DNA of 64,000 nucleotides from DASRQK01 sp964401685 (GTDB lineage: Bacteria > Bacteroidota > Bacteroidia > Sphingobacteriales > Sphingobacteriaceae): the NCBI GenBank assembly GCA_964401685.1, contig CAYNZH010000007.1:8308-72307 (forward strand). The letters run 5' to 3'. Shown in pieces: positions 44,415 through 53,153 of this stretch. Numbering within the stretch: position 1 is the stretch's first letter; each line of letters begins with the position of its first letter. Made by a program: the position numbers and the translations under genes. Under the pieces are notes generated by a model. The model saw nothing but the letters and a program-made list of their open reading frames with translations, ran no database searches and had not been told where the DNA came from.

Positions 44415-45521
44415 TTATTGTTTTTTTATTTTAAAATTCTCCAGTGCCAGCTCGACTTCAAGCTCCACGTCTATGTGCGCCTTAATGGGAATCACGTCCA
44501 AACGGTCCAATACGGCTATAAATAGCGCTTGGCGCACGAACACGGCACCATGTGCCTGGGTGAAATACAGGTTATGGTCGGTATCATCCAGCGTAGGATC
44601 CAATTCGTCGAGTCTTGCCAGCGGGTGCAGCACGACGGCATCTTTTTTCAACTTGCTTTCTGCATTCAGTTTAAAGCTAGAGTCCAATGACTTATAACTA
44701 TCGCCAAGAAAAGCAATGGAATTCATATAAATCACATCTATGTCGCTGACCACGTCGTTTATATTGTTCGTGATTTCGAAGTCCAGACCAGAGGAGTCCA
44801 AAAGATCGGAAAGCTCCTCTCCCAAAGGGTTGGCGAGCTCAGAAACGACTGAAATCTTCCTGATGTTATTCTTAAATAAGATGGCCATTCTCAAAAAGGA
44901 ATTGACCGCTCTCATGCTTCCAGGACTCCCGAGAATCCCCAGGTGGATTTGTTCGTCCTCAGGAAGTTGCTCCTCCTTGAGCTGGGGCCGCCATTTTAAA
45001 ATAGCGAACCAGTCCGCCAGGGCCTGTGTCGGGTGTTCGCCCGATCCGTTTCCCGCATTGATAAGTGGAATGCGAAGATTCTTGGAAATTTCATCTAAAG
45101 CATCGGTCTCGGTATGCCGCATGACGACCAAGTCGCCGTAAGCATTGAACATCTCGCCAATGTCAGCCATTGACTCGCCTTTTGCCACACCTGTATGAGA
45201 TCCGTCCGCGATAGAAATAATTTTCCCGTCCATGCGCAATACTGCACTTTCAAAGGAAAGTCTTGTCCGCGTACTAGGCTCGAAAAATGCTGTGATGACG
45301 ATCTTTCCCTTGAGCGGCTCTTGAGCTGCAATCGTACTGCATTCCAAGAGGGCCGCAAACTTGCTCAGTTCGCAGACTGTTTCTTTGTCAAATTGTTTCA
45401 CCGAAGTAATTGATTTGCCCGCAAGCCTCTTCAACACTTCGACATTGATAGTCTCATCTTCTAATAAATCCGTGGGATTGGGAGCTAGCCCAGTCGATAC
45501 CAGCGCGTTGTTAGAATTCAT
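44415..45521 (-). CDS. Aspartate/ornithine carbamoyltransferase-family enzyme, altered acceptor site
   Basis: A 368-residue transcarbamylase, longer than PyrB (about 310) through an N-terminal extension of about 45 residues. The carbamoyl-phosphate site is intact: FFEPSTRTRLSFE, VAKGESMAD, VVMRHTE, INAGNGSGEHPTQALADW. The aspartate-binding loop is not: canonical YMTRVQKER reads YMNSIAFLGDSY, and HPLPR reads HPLARLDEL. The enzyme probably carbamoylates something other than L-aspartate, so pyrB is not assigned. It is co-transcribed with the AsnB-like gene (4-nt gap). A 40-residue membrane peptide and a sodium symporter lie directly upstream. Confidence 0.85.
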   Translation of the reverse strand: MNSNNALVSTGLAPNPTDLLEDETINVEVLKRLAGKSITSVKQFDKETVCELSKFAALLECSTIAAQEPLKGKIVITAFFEPSTRTRLSFESAVLRMDGKIISIADGSHTGVAKGESMADIGEMFNAYGDLVVMRHTETDALDEISKNLRIPLINAGNGSGEHPTQALADWFAILKWRPQLKEEQLPEDEQIHLGILGSPGSMRAVNSFLRMAILFKNNIRKISVVSELANPLGEELSDLLDSSGLDFEITNNINDVVSDIDVIYMNSIAFLGDSYKSLDSSFKLNAESKLKKDAVVLHPLARLDELDPTLDDTDHNLYFTQAHGAVFVRQALFIAVLDRLDVIPIKAHIDVELEVELALENFKIKKQ

Positions 45522-45549
45522 GATTTTTTTGTTTTGATTACAAAATAAG

Positions 45550-45672
45550 TTACCACACCTGTTTTTTTACATAATCCTTGATCAATAGGATCAGGAGTAA
45601 AATAACAGCTGCAGAGATGATTGATAATGATATTAAAATGATTATTTCGATAAATTGTTCGGCAAATACCAT
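45550..45672 (-). CDS. 40-residue single-span membrane peptide
   Basis: A short ORF between the symporter and the carbamoyltransferase. It starts MVFAEQFIEI, has one strongly hydrophobic segment (about residues 8-31, Ile/Leu/Ser/Ala) and ends with the polar tail KDYVKKQVW. The layout fits an N-out or C-in one-pass inner-membrane peptide. It begins 18 nt after the symporter stop and ends 28 nt before the carbamoyltransferase start, on the same strand. No strong ribosome site is visible, which is normal here. Small accessory peptides next to sodium:solute symporters are known in other bacteria; that role is inferred. Confidence 0.5.
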   Translation of the reverse strand: MVFAEQFIEIIILISLSIISAAVILLLILLIKDYVKKQVW

Positions 45673-45690
45673 ATTTATATCTTAAAATTA

Positions 45691-47127
45691 TTATAAGTTT
45701 TGCTGCGTATCCTCATTGAGCTTTTCCCAGTCAAATGAGGCGGGAAATAAGTGTGTTAAGGTAATAACAGTGACCATTGAAACCGCGGCTCCTACTAAAG
45801 AGGACGTGTACCAACCGAGCTGGAAATAGCTGATCAATCCCACGATCGAACCGAGCAACATGCCCCAAAGCGCTCCTTTTGCATTGGCTTTCTTCCAAAA
45901 AAGCCCAGTTACTATGGGCCAAATCGTACTTCCGACCAGAGGACCAGCAAAAAAAAGAACACTGGCCAAGGTCCCTATTCTAGGCACGCAGATAAGCCAG
46001 GCGACGAAGCCGACGATGACTATCATGAACATTGAAAATTTCCTCAATTGTTGTTCGCTGGCCTGGGGATGGAAAATTTTCCGATAAACATCCTGGGTAA
46101 TGAGATCTGAGATAGCAGCCAAGACCGCATCGATGCTGGATGCCAGGGAACAGAACAATATAATAAACACAATGATCGCCCCTATTGGCCCCAGAATTTC
46201 CGCGGCGACTACAGGCCCGACCATATCTGGACGGACGATGTTAATATCCAGGGAACTACTTGAAAGGGCGATAAAACCTGCGGCTATTGGGATGGGTAAC
46301 CATGCTAACCCCGCAAGAATATAAGCTTTCCTCCCAACACCTTCCCGCATTGCGAACGTCCTGCTCCACCAAACATTACTATGAAAGACTTCGCCCACGC
46401 TGAACAATAGGTTGTTGAAAATAGACATCAGCGCCGCAGGAAACAAAACATTGATCAACATGGGTTTATTGGTTTCCAAATCAGAATAAATAGCATCAAA
46501 ATCCAGCACCTGGTAAACGCCAAATCCGACAACGACAATCCCTATCATAATCAGTAAAGACTGGATGAAATCCGTTCCAATGACGGCATACAGACCACCG
46601 AACAGCGTATACCCGACGCAAACAGCCAAAATAACCGAAGTTCCCAGCACATAAGGAATTCCCGCGATGGAGTTCATCAGAATCCCACCGGCCATGCCCA
46701 TACTGATGAGCCAGATAAGGCTATAAAAAATGCTAATGAACAGAAAGAGAATCCACGCAGCTTTTCCATAACGTAGGCGAATAAAATCCCCGCTAGTGTA
46801 TCCCTTGGGCATGAGCTTTCGTATTCGCTGCGCGAGAGGAGCAAACAGAATCAATCCGATTGCTGCTGTCGAGTAGGCCAGCATGCCCCATACCCCCATT
46901 TCCAAAACAAATTGGGGAGCTAACATGGTGGTATTTGATGTCACCCAAGTGGCCATAACTGTCGCCGTACCCAGTGCGAATCCTACGTTTCTCCCCGCAA
47001 GCATGTGGCCTTCCAGATTTTTGGCTTTCCTTCCCCAATACGCCCCCAAGCCGACCCAAAGGACACTGAGTATGATCAAAATGAGCCAGCCAGTCTCGGG
47101 AGGTATAAAATATGAATTATTGTCCAT
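45691..47127 (-). CDS. Sodium:solute symporter family transporter
   Basis: A 478-residue inner-membrane protein with about 13 spans and the SSS features: an N-terminal hydrophobic helix (TGWLILIILSVLWVGLGAYWG), GRNVGFALGTATVMATWVTSNTTM, YTLFGGLYAVIGTDFIQS, FCSLASSIDAVLAAISDLI and FFAGPLVGSTIWPIVTGLFW. It probably imports an organic solute with sodium; the substrate is not readable. The start at 47127 (MDNNSYF) is preferred to 47136; either overlaps the upstream Fn3-like gene. Its neighbours suggest it serves the carbamoyltransferase/AsnB-like pair. Confidence 0.88.
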   Translation of the reverse strand: MDNNSYFIPPETGWLILIILSVLWVGLGAYWGRKAKNLEGHMLAGRNVGFALGTATVMATWVTSNTTMLAPQFVLEMGVWGMLAYSTAAIGLILFAPLAQRIRKLMPKGYTSGDFIRLRYGKAAWILFLFISIFYSLIWLISMGMAGGILMNSIAGIPYVLGTSVILAVCVGYTLFGGLYAVIGTDFIQSLLIMIGIVVVGFGVYQVLDFDAIYSDLETNKPMLINVLFPAALMSIFNNLLFSVGEVFHSNVWWSRTFAMREGVGRKAYILAGLAWLPIPIAAGFIALSSSSLDINIVRPDMVGPVVAAEILGPIGAIIVFIILFCSLASSIDAVLAAISDLITQDVYRKIFHPQASEQQLRKFSMFMIVIVGFVAWLICVPRIGTLASVLFFAGPLVGSTIWPIVTGLFWKKANAKGALWGMLLGSIVGLISYFQLGWYTSSLVGAAVSMVTVITLTHLFPASFDWEKLNEDTQQNL

Positions 47128-47542
47128 TTTTCGCACCTTTTAAAATGACACCCACAACGAGCAGAAACACCATTGCACCAATACAAAACAAAATTAGCGC
47201 AAGAGGTAAGGAATGATGTTTTATGGTTACTTCCAGAGGTTCAGACCAATTCCCATTGGCGGTGCGCAGTCTATAATAATAAGTGCCATCTGGCAGACCG
47301 GATAAAAAGGTCCCATGATCGGTTCCTTGGTAAATGATGTCTGAATCTTCAAAATTTAGGTTGGCCGCCTGTTCCAGCTCAAAGGTAACAGGTGTTTTTG
47401 GGTAGGTAGGAGTCCATTCGAGTTTGACGACTCCCTGTTGAAATTGGGTCCCCGATCCAATCTTCAGCTCCTGGGATTTGGCCTCCGGAGGCTGAAAAAC
47501 TAAAAAAAATAAAATAGTAAAAATGCTGTGTGTACGAAACAT
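47117..47542 (-). CDS. Exported one-span protein with an Fn3-like domain
   Basis: A 141-residue protein with a signal peptide (cleavage near PEAKSQELK, residue 24). An extracytoplasmic beta domain of about 85 residues with Fn3-like strands follows (GVVKLEWTPTYPKTPVTFELEQA, YYYRLRTANGNWSEPLEVTI). A C-terminal membrane span (LPLALILFCIGAMVFLLVVGVIL) and a short cytoplasmic tail KGAKNGQ complete it. The stop overlaps the symporter start by 11 nt, so the two are translationally coupled. A substrate-capturing or stabilising partner of the transporter is a reasonable guess, not shown. Confidence 0.75.
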   Translation of the reverse strand: MFRTHSIFTILFFLVFQPPEAKSQELKIGSGTQFQQGVVKLEWTPTYPKTPVTFELEQAANLNFEDSDIIYQGTDHGTFLSGLPDGTYYYRLRTANGNWSEPLEVTIKHHSLPLALILFCIGAMVFLLVVGVILKGAKNGQ

Positions 47543-47732
47543 TACAGTATTTTATATTCAATAAAAATTTAAAGATTATTTGCTTGGCGGAAAGGTGTAT
47601 ACCCGATACCAGCTTTCATTAGTATGAGCTAGAACGTAACGCAAAGATGCATAACTTTCTTTAATATACCAAAAAGCATGTGAAATATTTCCAATAAAAA
47701 AATATTACAATACGTTTATGGCCGATATGCCC

Positions 47733-49511
47733 CTAAAAATGGAACTTATTCTCTTCTATCAGCGCTTTAGCTATCCGTTGTCTCGCGTCCTTGATATTGT
47801 AGGGATGCATCTTGGTAAAGCGGCGAAGTCCCACCATCATCATTTGGAGCTCGTCGCCTTCGGCAAATGAGTTTAACGCTTCCTTCCCAGCGATATACAC
47901 CCGATCGACAGCAGAATACAGGTAGATATCGGAAATATCCATCTGTCTAGAAACGTTTTCCTCACCTTTTTGATGGTATAGCTTCTCAACTCTTAAGAGC
48001 GTGGATTCCGCGAGATAAACCTCGCCGATAATATCCGCGATATTCATAAGAATCTCTTGCTCTTTAGCCATCGTCGCCATCAGCTTCTGAACTGCCGCGC
48101 CCGCGATCAAAAGACCTGCTTTTTTGAGATTGGCGATAACTTTCTTTTGTTTGGCAAAGGGTGCGTCGTCCTCCTCGCCAAACTCTGGAATCGCCATGAG
48201 TTCGCCAGCGACAGCCTGGGCCGGTCCTATCAGATCCAGCTCACCTTTCATGGCCCGCTTCAGAAGCATATCCACGATCAGCAGGCGATTGACTTCGTTG
48301 GTTCCTTCAAAAATCCGGTTGATTCGGGAATCACGGTAAGCTCTTTCCATAGGTGCATCTGCCGAATATCCCATCCCTCCGTAAATTTGCACACCTTCGT
48401 CGACCACGTAATCGAGCATTTCGGATCCCCACACCTTGAGGATCGCACATTCTATGGCAAATTGCTCGGTCGATTTGAGCTTCGCCTGCGCCATCTCCAT
48501 GCCCCCGTCGACCAATGCCTCAAAAGCGTCATCAATATTCTGACCGGCTCTGTAAGCTGCACTTTCAACGGCATAATTCCTTACGACCATCTCAGCCAAT
48601 TTATAACGGATGGCCCCAAATTTTGACACCGGGAGGCCAAACTGAACTCTTTCGTTGGCGTAGTTTACGGCCTGGTTGATGACTGCCCGGGATGACCCAA
48701 TTGCGGCTGCACCCAGCTTTATCCGGCCAATATTGAGGATGTTCACGGCAATCTTGAATCCATTTCCGCGTTCAGAAAGCAAGTTCTCCACTGGCACTAG
48801 GCAATCGTTGAAAAATAGTTGCCGGGTCGACGATCCCTTAATTCCTAGCTTTTCTTCTTCAGGATTCATACTAATCCCCTCAAATTCACGCTCTACGATA
48901 AACGCAGAAAGATTTTTGTCGTCGTCAATTTTTGCAAATACAATGAAAATATCGGCAAATCCACCATTGGTGATCCACATTTTCTGACCGTTGATCACAT
49001 AATGCGTGCCCTCAGCATTCAGCTTTGCCTGCGTTGTTCCCGAATTGGCGTCAGAGCCGGCATTCGGTTCAGTCAGGCAGTAAGCCGCTTTCAATTCGCC
49101 GGTTGCAAGCCCTGGAATGTATTTGTCTTTTTGTGCATCGTTACCATAATATAAAATGGGCAGCGTTCCAATTCCGGTATGTGCAGACAGCGCCACGGCA
49201 AAGGAATGTCCCGCGCCTATCACATCAGCTACCAGCATAGAGGTGTTGAAATTTTTGCCGAAACCTCCGTATTGCTCAGGAATGGACACACCCAGAATAC
49301 CAAGCTCTCCGGATTGGTTCAAAAGACTCTCCATCAAACCCTCCTCCTGCTTGTCTATGCGGTCGAGATTGGGAAACACCTGGGATTCAAGAAAATCCTG
49401 ACAGGTTTGTTTGATCATCACCTGTTCCTCATCAAATTCTTCTGGAATAAACACGTCTTTATACGACGTTTCCCTAATGATAAATTCTCCGCCTTTGATA
49501 GTCTTACTCAT
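47733..49511 (-). CDS. Acyl-CoA dehydrogenase (long/very-long-chain type)
   Basis: FAD enzyme for the first oxidation step of fatty-acid beta-oxidation, passing electrons to ETF. The 592 residues include CLTEPNAGSDANSG, QKMWITNGGFADIFIVFAKI, GIKGSSTRQLFF and YGGMGYSADAPMERAYRD. The C-terminal signature RINRIFEGTNEVNRLLIVDMLLKRA follows. A further domain of about 190 residues is as in VLCAD-type enzymes. It is the last gene of the minus-strand operon MarR, fadN-like, thiolase, dehydrogenase. The 190-nt stretch after it (47543-47732) shows no gene and no clear terminator. Confidence 0.93.
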   Translation of the reverse strand: MSKTIKGGEFIIRETSYKDVFIPEEFDEEQVMIKQTCQDFLESQVFPNLDRIDKQEEGLMESLLNQSGELGILGVSIPEQYGGFGKNFNTSMLVADVIGAGHSFAVALSAHTGIGTLPILYYGNDAQKDKYIPGLATGELKAAYCLTEPNAGSDANSGTTQAKLNAEGTHYVINGQKMWITNGGFADIFIVFAKIDDDKNLSAFIVEREFEGISMNPEEEKLGIKGSSTRQLFFNDCLVPVENLLSERGNGFKIAVNILNIGRIKLGAAAIGSSRAVINQAVNYANERVQFGLPVSKFGAIRYKLAEMVVRNYAVESAAYRAGQNIDDAFEALVDGGMEMAQAKLKSTEQFAIECAILKVWGSEMLDYVVDEGVQIYGGMGYSADAPMERAYRDSRINRIFEGTNEVNRLLIVDMLLKRAMKGELDLIGPAQAVAGELMAIPEFGEEDDAPFAKQKKVIANLKKAGLLIAGAAVQKLMATMAKEQEILMNIADIIGEVYLAESTLLRVEKLYHQKGEENVSRQMDISDIYLYSAVDRVYIAGKEALNSFAEGDELQMMMVGLRRFTKMHPYNIKDARQRIAKALIEENKFHF

Positions 49512-49543
49512 GTCTTAATTTTTTAGTGAGAAACTGCATTCAT

Positions 49544-50722
49544 TTACTTCAACATCTCGATCACCCCGGCCGCTCCCTGCCCGGTGCCCACGCACATGGT
49601 GACAAGGCCGTACTTTTTGTTCCGTCTCTTCATTTCATTGATAATCTGCACCGTCAACTTGGCGCCGCTGCAACCGAGAGGGTGTCCCAACGCGATCGCT
49701 CCGCCGTTGACATTCAGAATCTCTGTATTGAGGTCTAGCTCCCTGATGATTGCCAATGACTGAGATGCGAAGGCCTCATTCAGTTCGATTAAATCCATAT
49801 CGCCAAGGCTCATTCCTGCCTGTTTTAGAGCCATGGGTATTGCCTTGATGGGACCTATACCCATTATTCTCGGGGAAACACCTGCCACCTGATAGCTGAG
49901 CAATCGGGCGATGGGTTCCACGCCGAGTTGCTTTAGCTTACGCTCCGAGACGACCAGTACAAAGGCCGCTCCATCTGAGGTCTGAGAAGAATTTCCCGCC
50001 GTCACACTACCCCCAGCTGCGAAGACGGGCTTCAGTCGGGCCAGAGCCTCCGGACTGGTGTCTGCACGAGGCCCCTCATCCGTATCAACCAGGTATTCGC
50101 GGGCAGCCATCTTGCCATTGTTGTCCAAATAATTTTCTTTGACATTTATGGGGAGAATCCCCTCTTTCAGGCTCCCAGAAGCGATGCCTTCCAAGGCCTT
50201 ACGGTGAGAGTGGTAGGCAAATTCATCCTGGTCCTCCCTGGAAATCTTATATTCATTGGCAACCGCTTCGGCTGTGAGTCCCATACCCCAGTACCAATCC
50301 GGATTTTCCTTTGCAACCCGAGGATTAGGCACGAGTTTCCAGCCGCCAAAAGGCATACCCGACATAATTTCCACCCCGCCTGCGACGATAACATCGGCCA
50401 GGCCAGCGTGAATTTTAGCGGCGGCGGTGGCTATGGTTTCCAAGCCCGATGCACAGTAGCGGTTAACGGTGACTCCTGGAACCTTGTCTGTATTCAGACC
50501 CATTAGCGAAATCATCCTTCCTATATTTAAGCCTTGTTCGGCTTCTGGGGTCGCATTTCCCACGATCACATCGTCTATTTCTTCGGGGTCGAGGTTGGGA
50601 ACTGAGGCAACCACCTGTCTCACAACTTCCGCAGCCAGGTCGTCCGCCCGTGTAAAGCGAAAAACACCTCTAGGCGCCTTCCCCACCGCTGTACGATAAC
50701 CTGCTATGATATATGCATCCAT
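49544..50722 (-). CDS. Acetyl-CoA acyltransferase (thiolase)
   Basis: Cleaves 3-ketoacyl-CoA with CoA, the last step of beta-oxidation. The 392 residues show the nucleophilic Cys in TVNRYCASGLETI (about 88), the GNSSQTSDGAA loop, the His in GGAIALGHPLGCSGAKLT and the second Cys in TMCVGTGQGAAGVIEML. The length is typical. The gene follows the multifunctional HAD/ECH gene by 4 nt, so it is expressed with it. A degradative (FadA-type) role is inferred from the operon. Confidence 0.93.
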   Translation of the reverse strand: MDAYIIAGYRTAVGKAPRGVFRFTRADDLAAEVVRQVVASVPNLDPEEIDDVIVGNATPEAEQGLNIGRMISLMGLNTDKVPGVTVNRYCASGLETIATAAAKIHAGLADVIVAGGVEIMSGMPFGGWKLVPNPRVAKENPDWYWGMGLTAEAVANEYKISREDQDEFAYHSHRKALEGIASGSLKEGILPINVKENYLDNNGKMAAREYLVDTDEGPRADTSPEALARLKPVFAAGGSVTAGNSSQTSDGAAFVLVVSERKLKQLGVEPIARLLSYQVAGVSPRIMGIGPIKAIPMALKQAGMSLGDMDLIELNEAFASQSLAIIRELDLNTEILNVNGGAIALGHPLGCSGAKLTVQIINEMKRRNKKYGLVTMCVGTGQGAAGVIEMLK

Positions 50723-50726
50723 AATA

Positions 50727-53153
50727 TTAATTTCTTAACGGTTTTCCGGTTGTTAACATGTGCTGAATTCTCTCCAAAGATTTTCTTTCCGTGCAAAGAG
50801 AAAGAAATGTTTTTCTTTCCAATTGCAACAGGTATTCTTCGGAGACCTCTGTAGGCGAGGAGAAATCGCCGCCACACATCACCCAACCAAGTTTTTCTGA
50901 TATTTTTTTGTCGTGCTCGGAAATGTAGTTCCCTGCGTGCATAGAACTTGCGCCGACGTACACAATCCCTAACCCTTGATTACCCAGCACTCTTATGTCC
51001 TTACGAGGAACAGGCTGCGTGTAACCCGCGTCAGCTAGCCGCAATGCTTGTGCTTTTGCATCTGACAAAAGTCGGCTTCTGTTCATGCTAATGGCGTATT
51101 TACCTTCCTGCAAATAACCTAGCTCCGCAGCTTCGCGCGCAGAAGTAGACACTTTGGCTTGACCTATTGTCAAAAAACGTTCTCTAAGTATGTTTTGATC
51201 GATCTGACCAGATTTCATTTCGTCCGAAGCCCTGAGGGTAAACTCTTTGCTTCCTCCTCCTCCTGGGATCACGCCGACGCCAAACTCGACCAAACCCATA
51301 TACGTCTCCGCGTGCAACTGAACAAAATCCGCATGCATCGAAAATTCGCAGCCACCGCCCAGGGTGAGATTGAACGGCGCTACGACCACCGGCACAGCTG
51401 AATACCGTATCCGCATCGCAGTATCCTGGAACATTTTGACGGCGAGATTGAGTTCATCGTAGTCCTGTTCGACTGCCATCATAAAGATCAGTCCAATATT
51501 CGCGCCTGCGGAAAAGTTTGCACCATCATTGGAAATGACGAGTCCCCGGTAGTCCTTTTCGGCCAGATCAATTGCTTTATTAATTCCCTGAATAACGTCC
51601 CCGCCGATAGTATTCATTTTTGTGTGAAATTCACAATTGATGATGCCATCGCCCAAATCTATGATCGATACCCCGGAATTCTTCCAAATAGTGTGTTGCT
51701 CACGCAAATCATCGAGAATCAGAAACTCCTCTGTACCAGGTATGAGCAGATAAGATTTTGTTCGCCAATCGTAATAATGCCTCTTTCCATCGACGAGCTT
51801 ATAAAAACTCTGATGCCCGGCGTCCAGCATTTCCCTCACCCATGGAGCGACCTGTCCGGAATGACCTGAAATTCGTTTTTCTTCCGCTTCTATTAATGGT
51901 AAAGTCTCTGCCACGCCTAGGGCATCCCAGACCTCGAAGGGTCCCAACTCCCAACCGAATCCAGCCCGCATGGCATCGTCAATACGGAAAAACTCATCAC
52001 TGATTTCGGGCACCCTGCGGGAAACGTATTCGAAAAGTGGAAAGTGCATGGCTCTGAAAAATTCTCCGGCCCTGTCTTGGCCCTCGGCAAAGATCTTCAT
52101 CCGCTTTCTGAGATTTTCCTCGCCCTTTGCGAGCTCCAGCGTCGGTGACTTGAACTTTTGCTGCGTTCGATAGTCCATGGTCTTAAGATCTAAGGCCAAT
52201 ATTTCTGACTTACCGTCGTCACCACGAACTTTTTTATAGAATCCCTGCCCGGATTTTTCCCCCAACCATTTTGATTGGACCATTTTTTCGAGAAAGTCTG
52301 GTAATTTAAATACCTCTCGGGCTTCGTCTTGAGGGGCATGCTCGTAAAGTCCCTGGGCCACATTTACCAGGGTATCCAAGCCTACTACATCCGCTGTTCT
52401 GAACGTCGCAGACTTTGGATGACCGATCGCAGGGCCAGTATACTTATCCACCTCTTCGATGGACAAATCCATTTTGTCGACCAAGTGCGTCACCGCAAGC
52501 ATGGAATAAACGCCAATCCGATTCCCAATAAAAGCAGGTGTATCCTTGCAAAGCACGGTCGTTTTACCTAAAAACTTATCCCCGTACCCAACCAGAAAAT
52601 CTACTACCTCGGGAGAAGTATATTGAGAAGGTATTATTTCCAGCAATCGCAGGTAGCGCGGCGGATTGAAAAAATGAGTTCCGCAAAAATGAGCTTGGAA
52701 ATCCGGGCTTCTCCCCTCAGCCATCAGCGCGATGGGGATTCCCGATGTATTGGACGTAATGAGGCTTTCTGCTTTCCGATATTTCTCGACCTGCTCGAAA
52801 ATCTGCTTTTTAACGTCCAATCGCTCGACCACAACCTCAATAATCCAGTCTGCCTCAGCGACCCGGGCAAAATCGTCATCGAAATTGCCGGTTTGGATCA
52901 GCTTGACGACGTCCTTGCTGTAAACTGGCGAAGGATTGGATTTCAGCGCTTTTTCCAGGGATTGGTTGACCAAGCGATTTCGCACAGACGGATGTTCCAG
53001 GGTCATTCCTTTGGCTTGCTCTCGGGAATCCAAGTCCTTGGGTACCATATCCAATAACAAAACCTGCACCCCGATATTGGCAAAATGGCAAGCGATCCTT
53101 GATCCCATTACGCCAGATCCGAGCACCGCAACCTTTCTGATTTTTCTATTCAT
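50727..53153 (-). CDS. 3-hydroxyacyl-CoA dehydrogenase / enoyl-CoA hydratase (FadN-like)
   Basis: A bifunctional beta-oxidation enzyme of 808 residues in the FadN order: dehydrogenase first, hydratase last. The NAD site is KVAVLGSGVMGSRIACHFAN at the N-terminus. GTHFFNPPRYLRLLEIIP and VLCKDTPAFIGNRIGVYSM are dehydrogenase motifs, and GFGWELGPFEVWDALGV lies in its helical domain. The crotonase part has RGLVISNDGANFSAGANIG and NLTLGGGCEFSMHAD. ATG 53153 is chosen over an upstream TTG. It overlaps the MarR gene by 8 nt and precedes thiolase by 4 nt. Confidence 0.93.
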   Translation of the reverse strand: MNRKIRKVAVLGSGVMGSRIACHFANIGVQVLLLDMVPKDLDSREQAKGMTLEHPSVRNRLVNQSLEKALKSNPSPVYSKDVVKLIQTGNFDDDFARVAEADWIIEVVVERLDVKKQIFEQVEKYRKAESLITSNTSGIPIALMAEGRSPDFQAHFCGTHFFNPPRYLRLLEIIPSQYTSPEVVDFLVGYGDKFLGKTTVLCKDTPAFIGNRIGVYSMLAVTHLVDKMDLSIEEVDKYTGPAIGHPKSATFRTADVVGLDTLVNVAQGLYEHAPQDEAREVFKLPDFLEKMVQSKWLGEKSGQGFYKKVRGDDGKSEILALDLKTMDYRTQQKFKSPTLELAKGEENLRKRMKIFAEGQDRAGEFFRAMHFPLFEYVSRRVPEISDEFFRIDDAMRAGFGWELGPFEVWDALGVAETLPLIEAEEKRISGHSGQVAPWVREMLDAGHQSFYKLVDGKRHYYDWRTKSYLLIPGTEEFLILDDLREQHTIWKNSGVSIIDLGDGIINCEFHTKMNTIGGDVIQGINKAIDLAEKDYRGLVISNDGANFSAGANIGLIFMMAVEQDYDELNLAVKMFQDTAMRIRYSAVPVVVAPFNLTLGGGCEFSMHADFVQLHAETYMGLVEFGVGVIPGGGGSKEFTLRASDEMKSGQIDQNILRERFLTIGQAKVSTSAREAAELGYLQEGKYAISMNRSRLLSDAKAQALRLADAGYTQPVPRKDIRVLGNQGLGIVYVGASSMHAGNYISEHDKKISEKLGWVMCGGDFSSPTEVSEEYLLQLERKTFLSLCTERKSLERIQHMLTTGKPLRN

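Noticed and set aside
47543..47732. Intergenic stretch after the acyl-CoA dehydrogenase gene as a small gene or RNA
   Set aside because: Only ORFs of fewer than 20 codons and no stable hairpin were seen; nothing supports a feature.
48057..48626. 189-codon plus-strand ORF inside the acyl-CoA dehydrogenase gene
   Set aside because: Antisense to the conserved C-terminal half of the enzyme; His/Arg-rich composition typical of a shadow frame.
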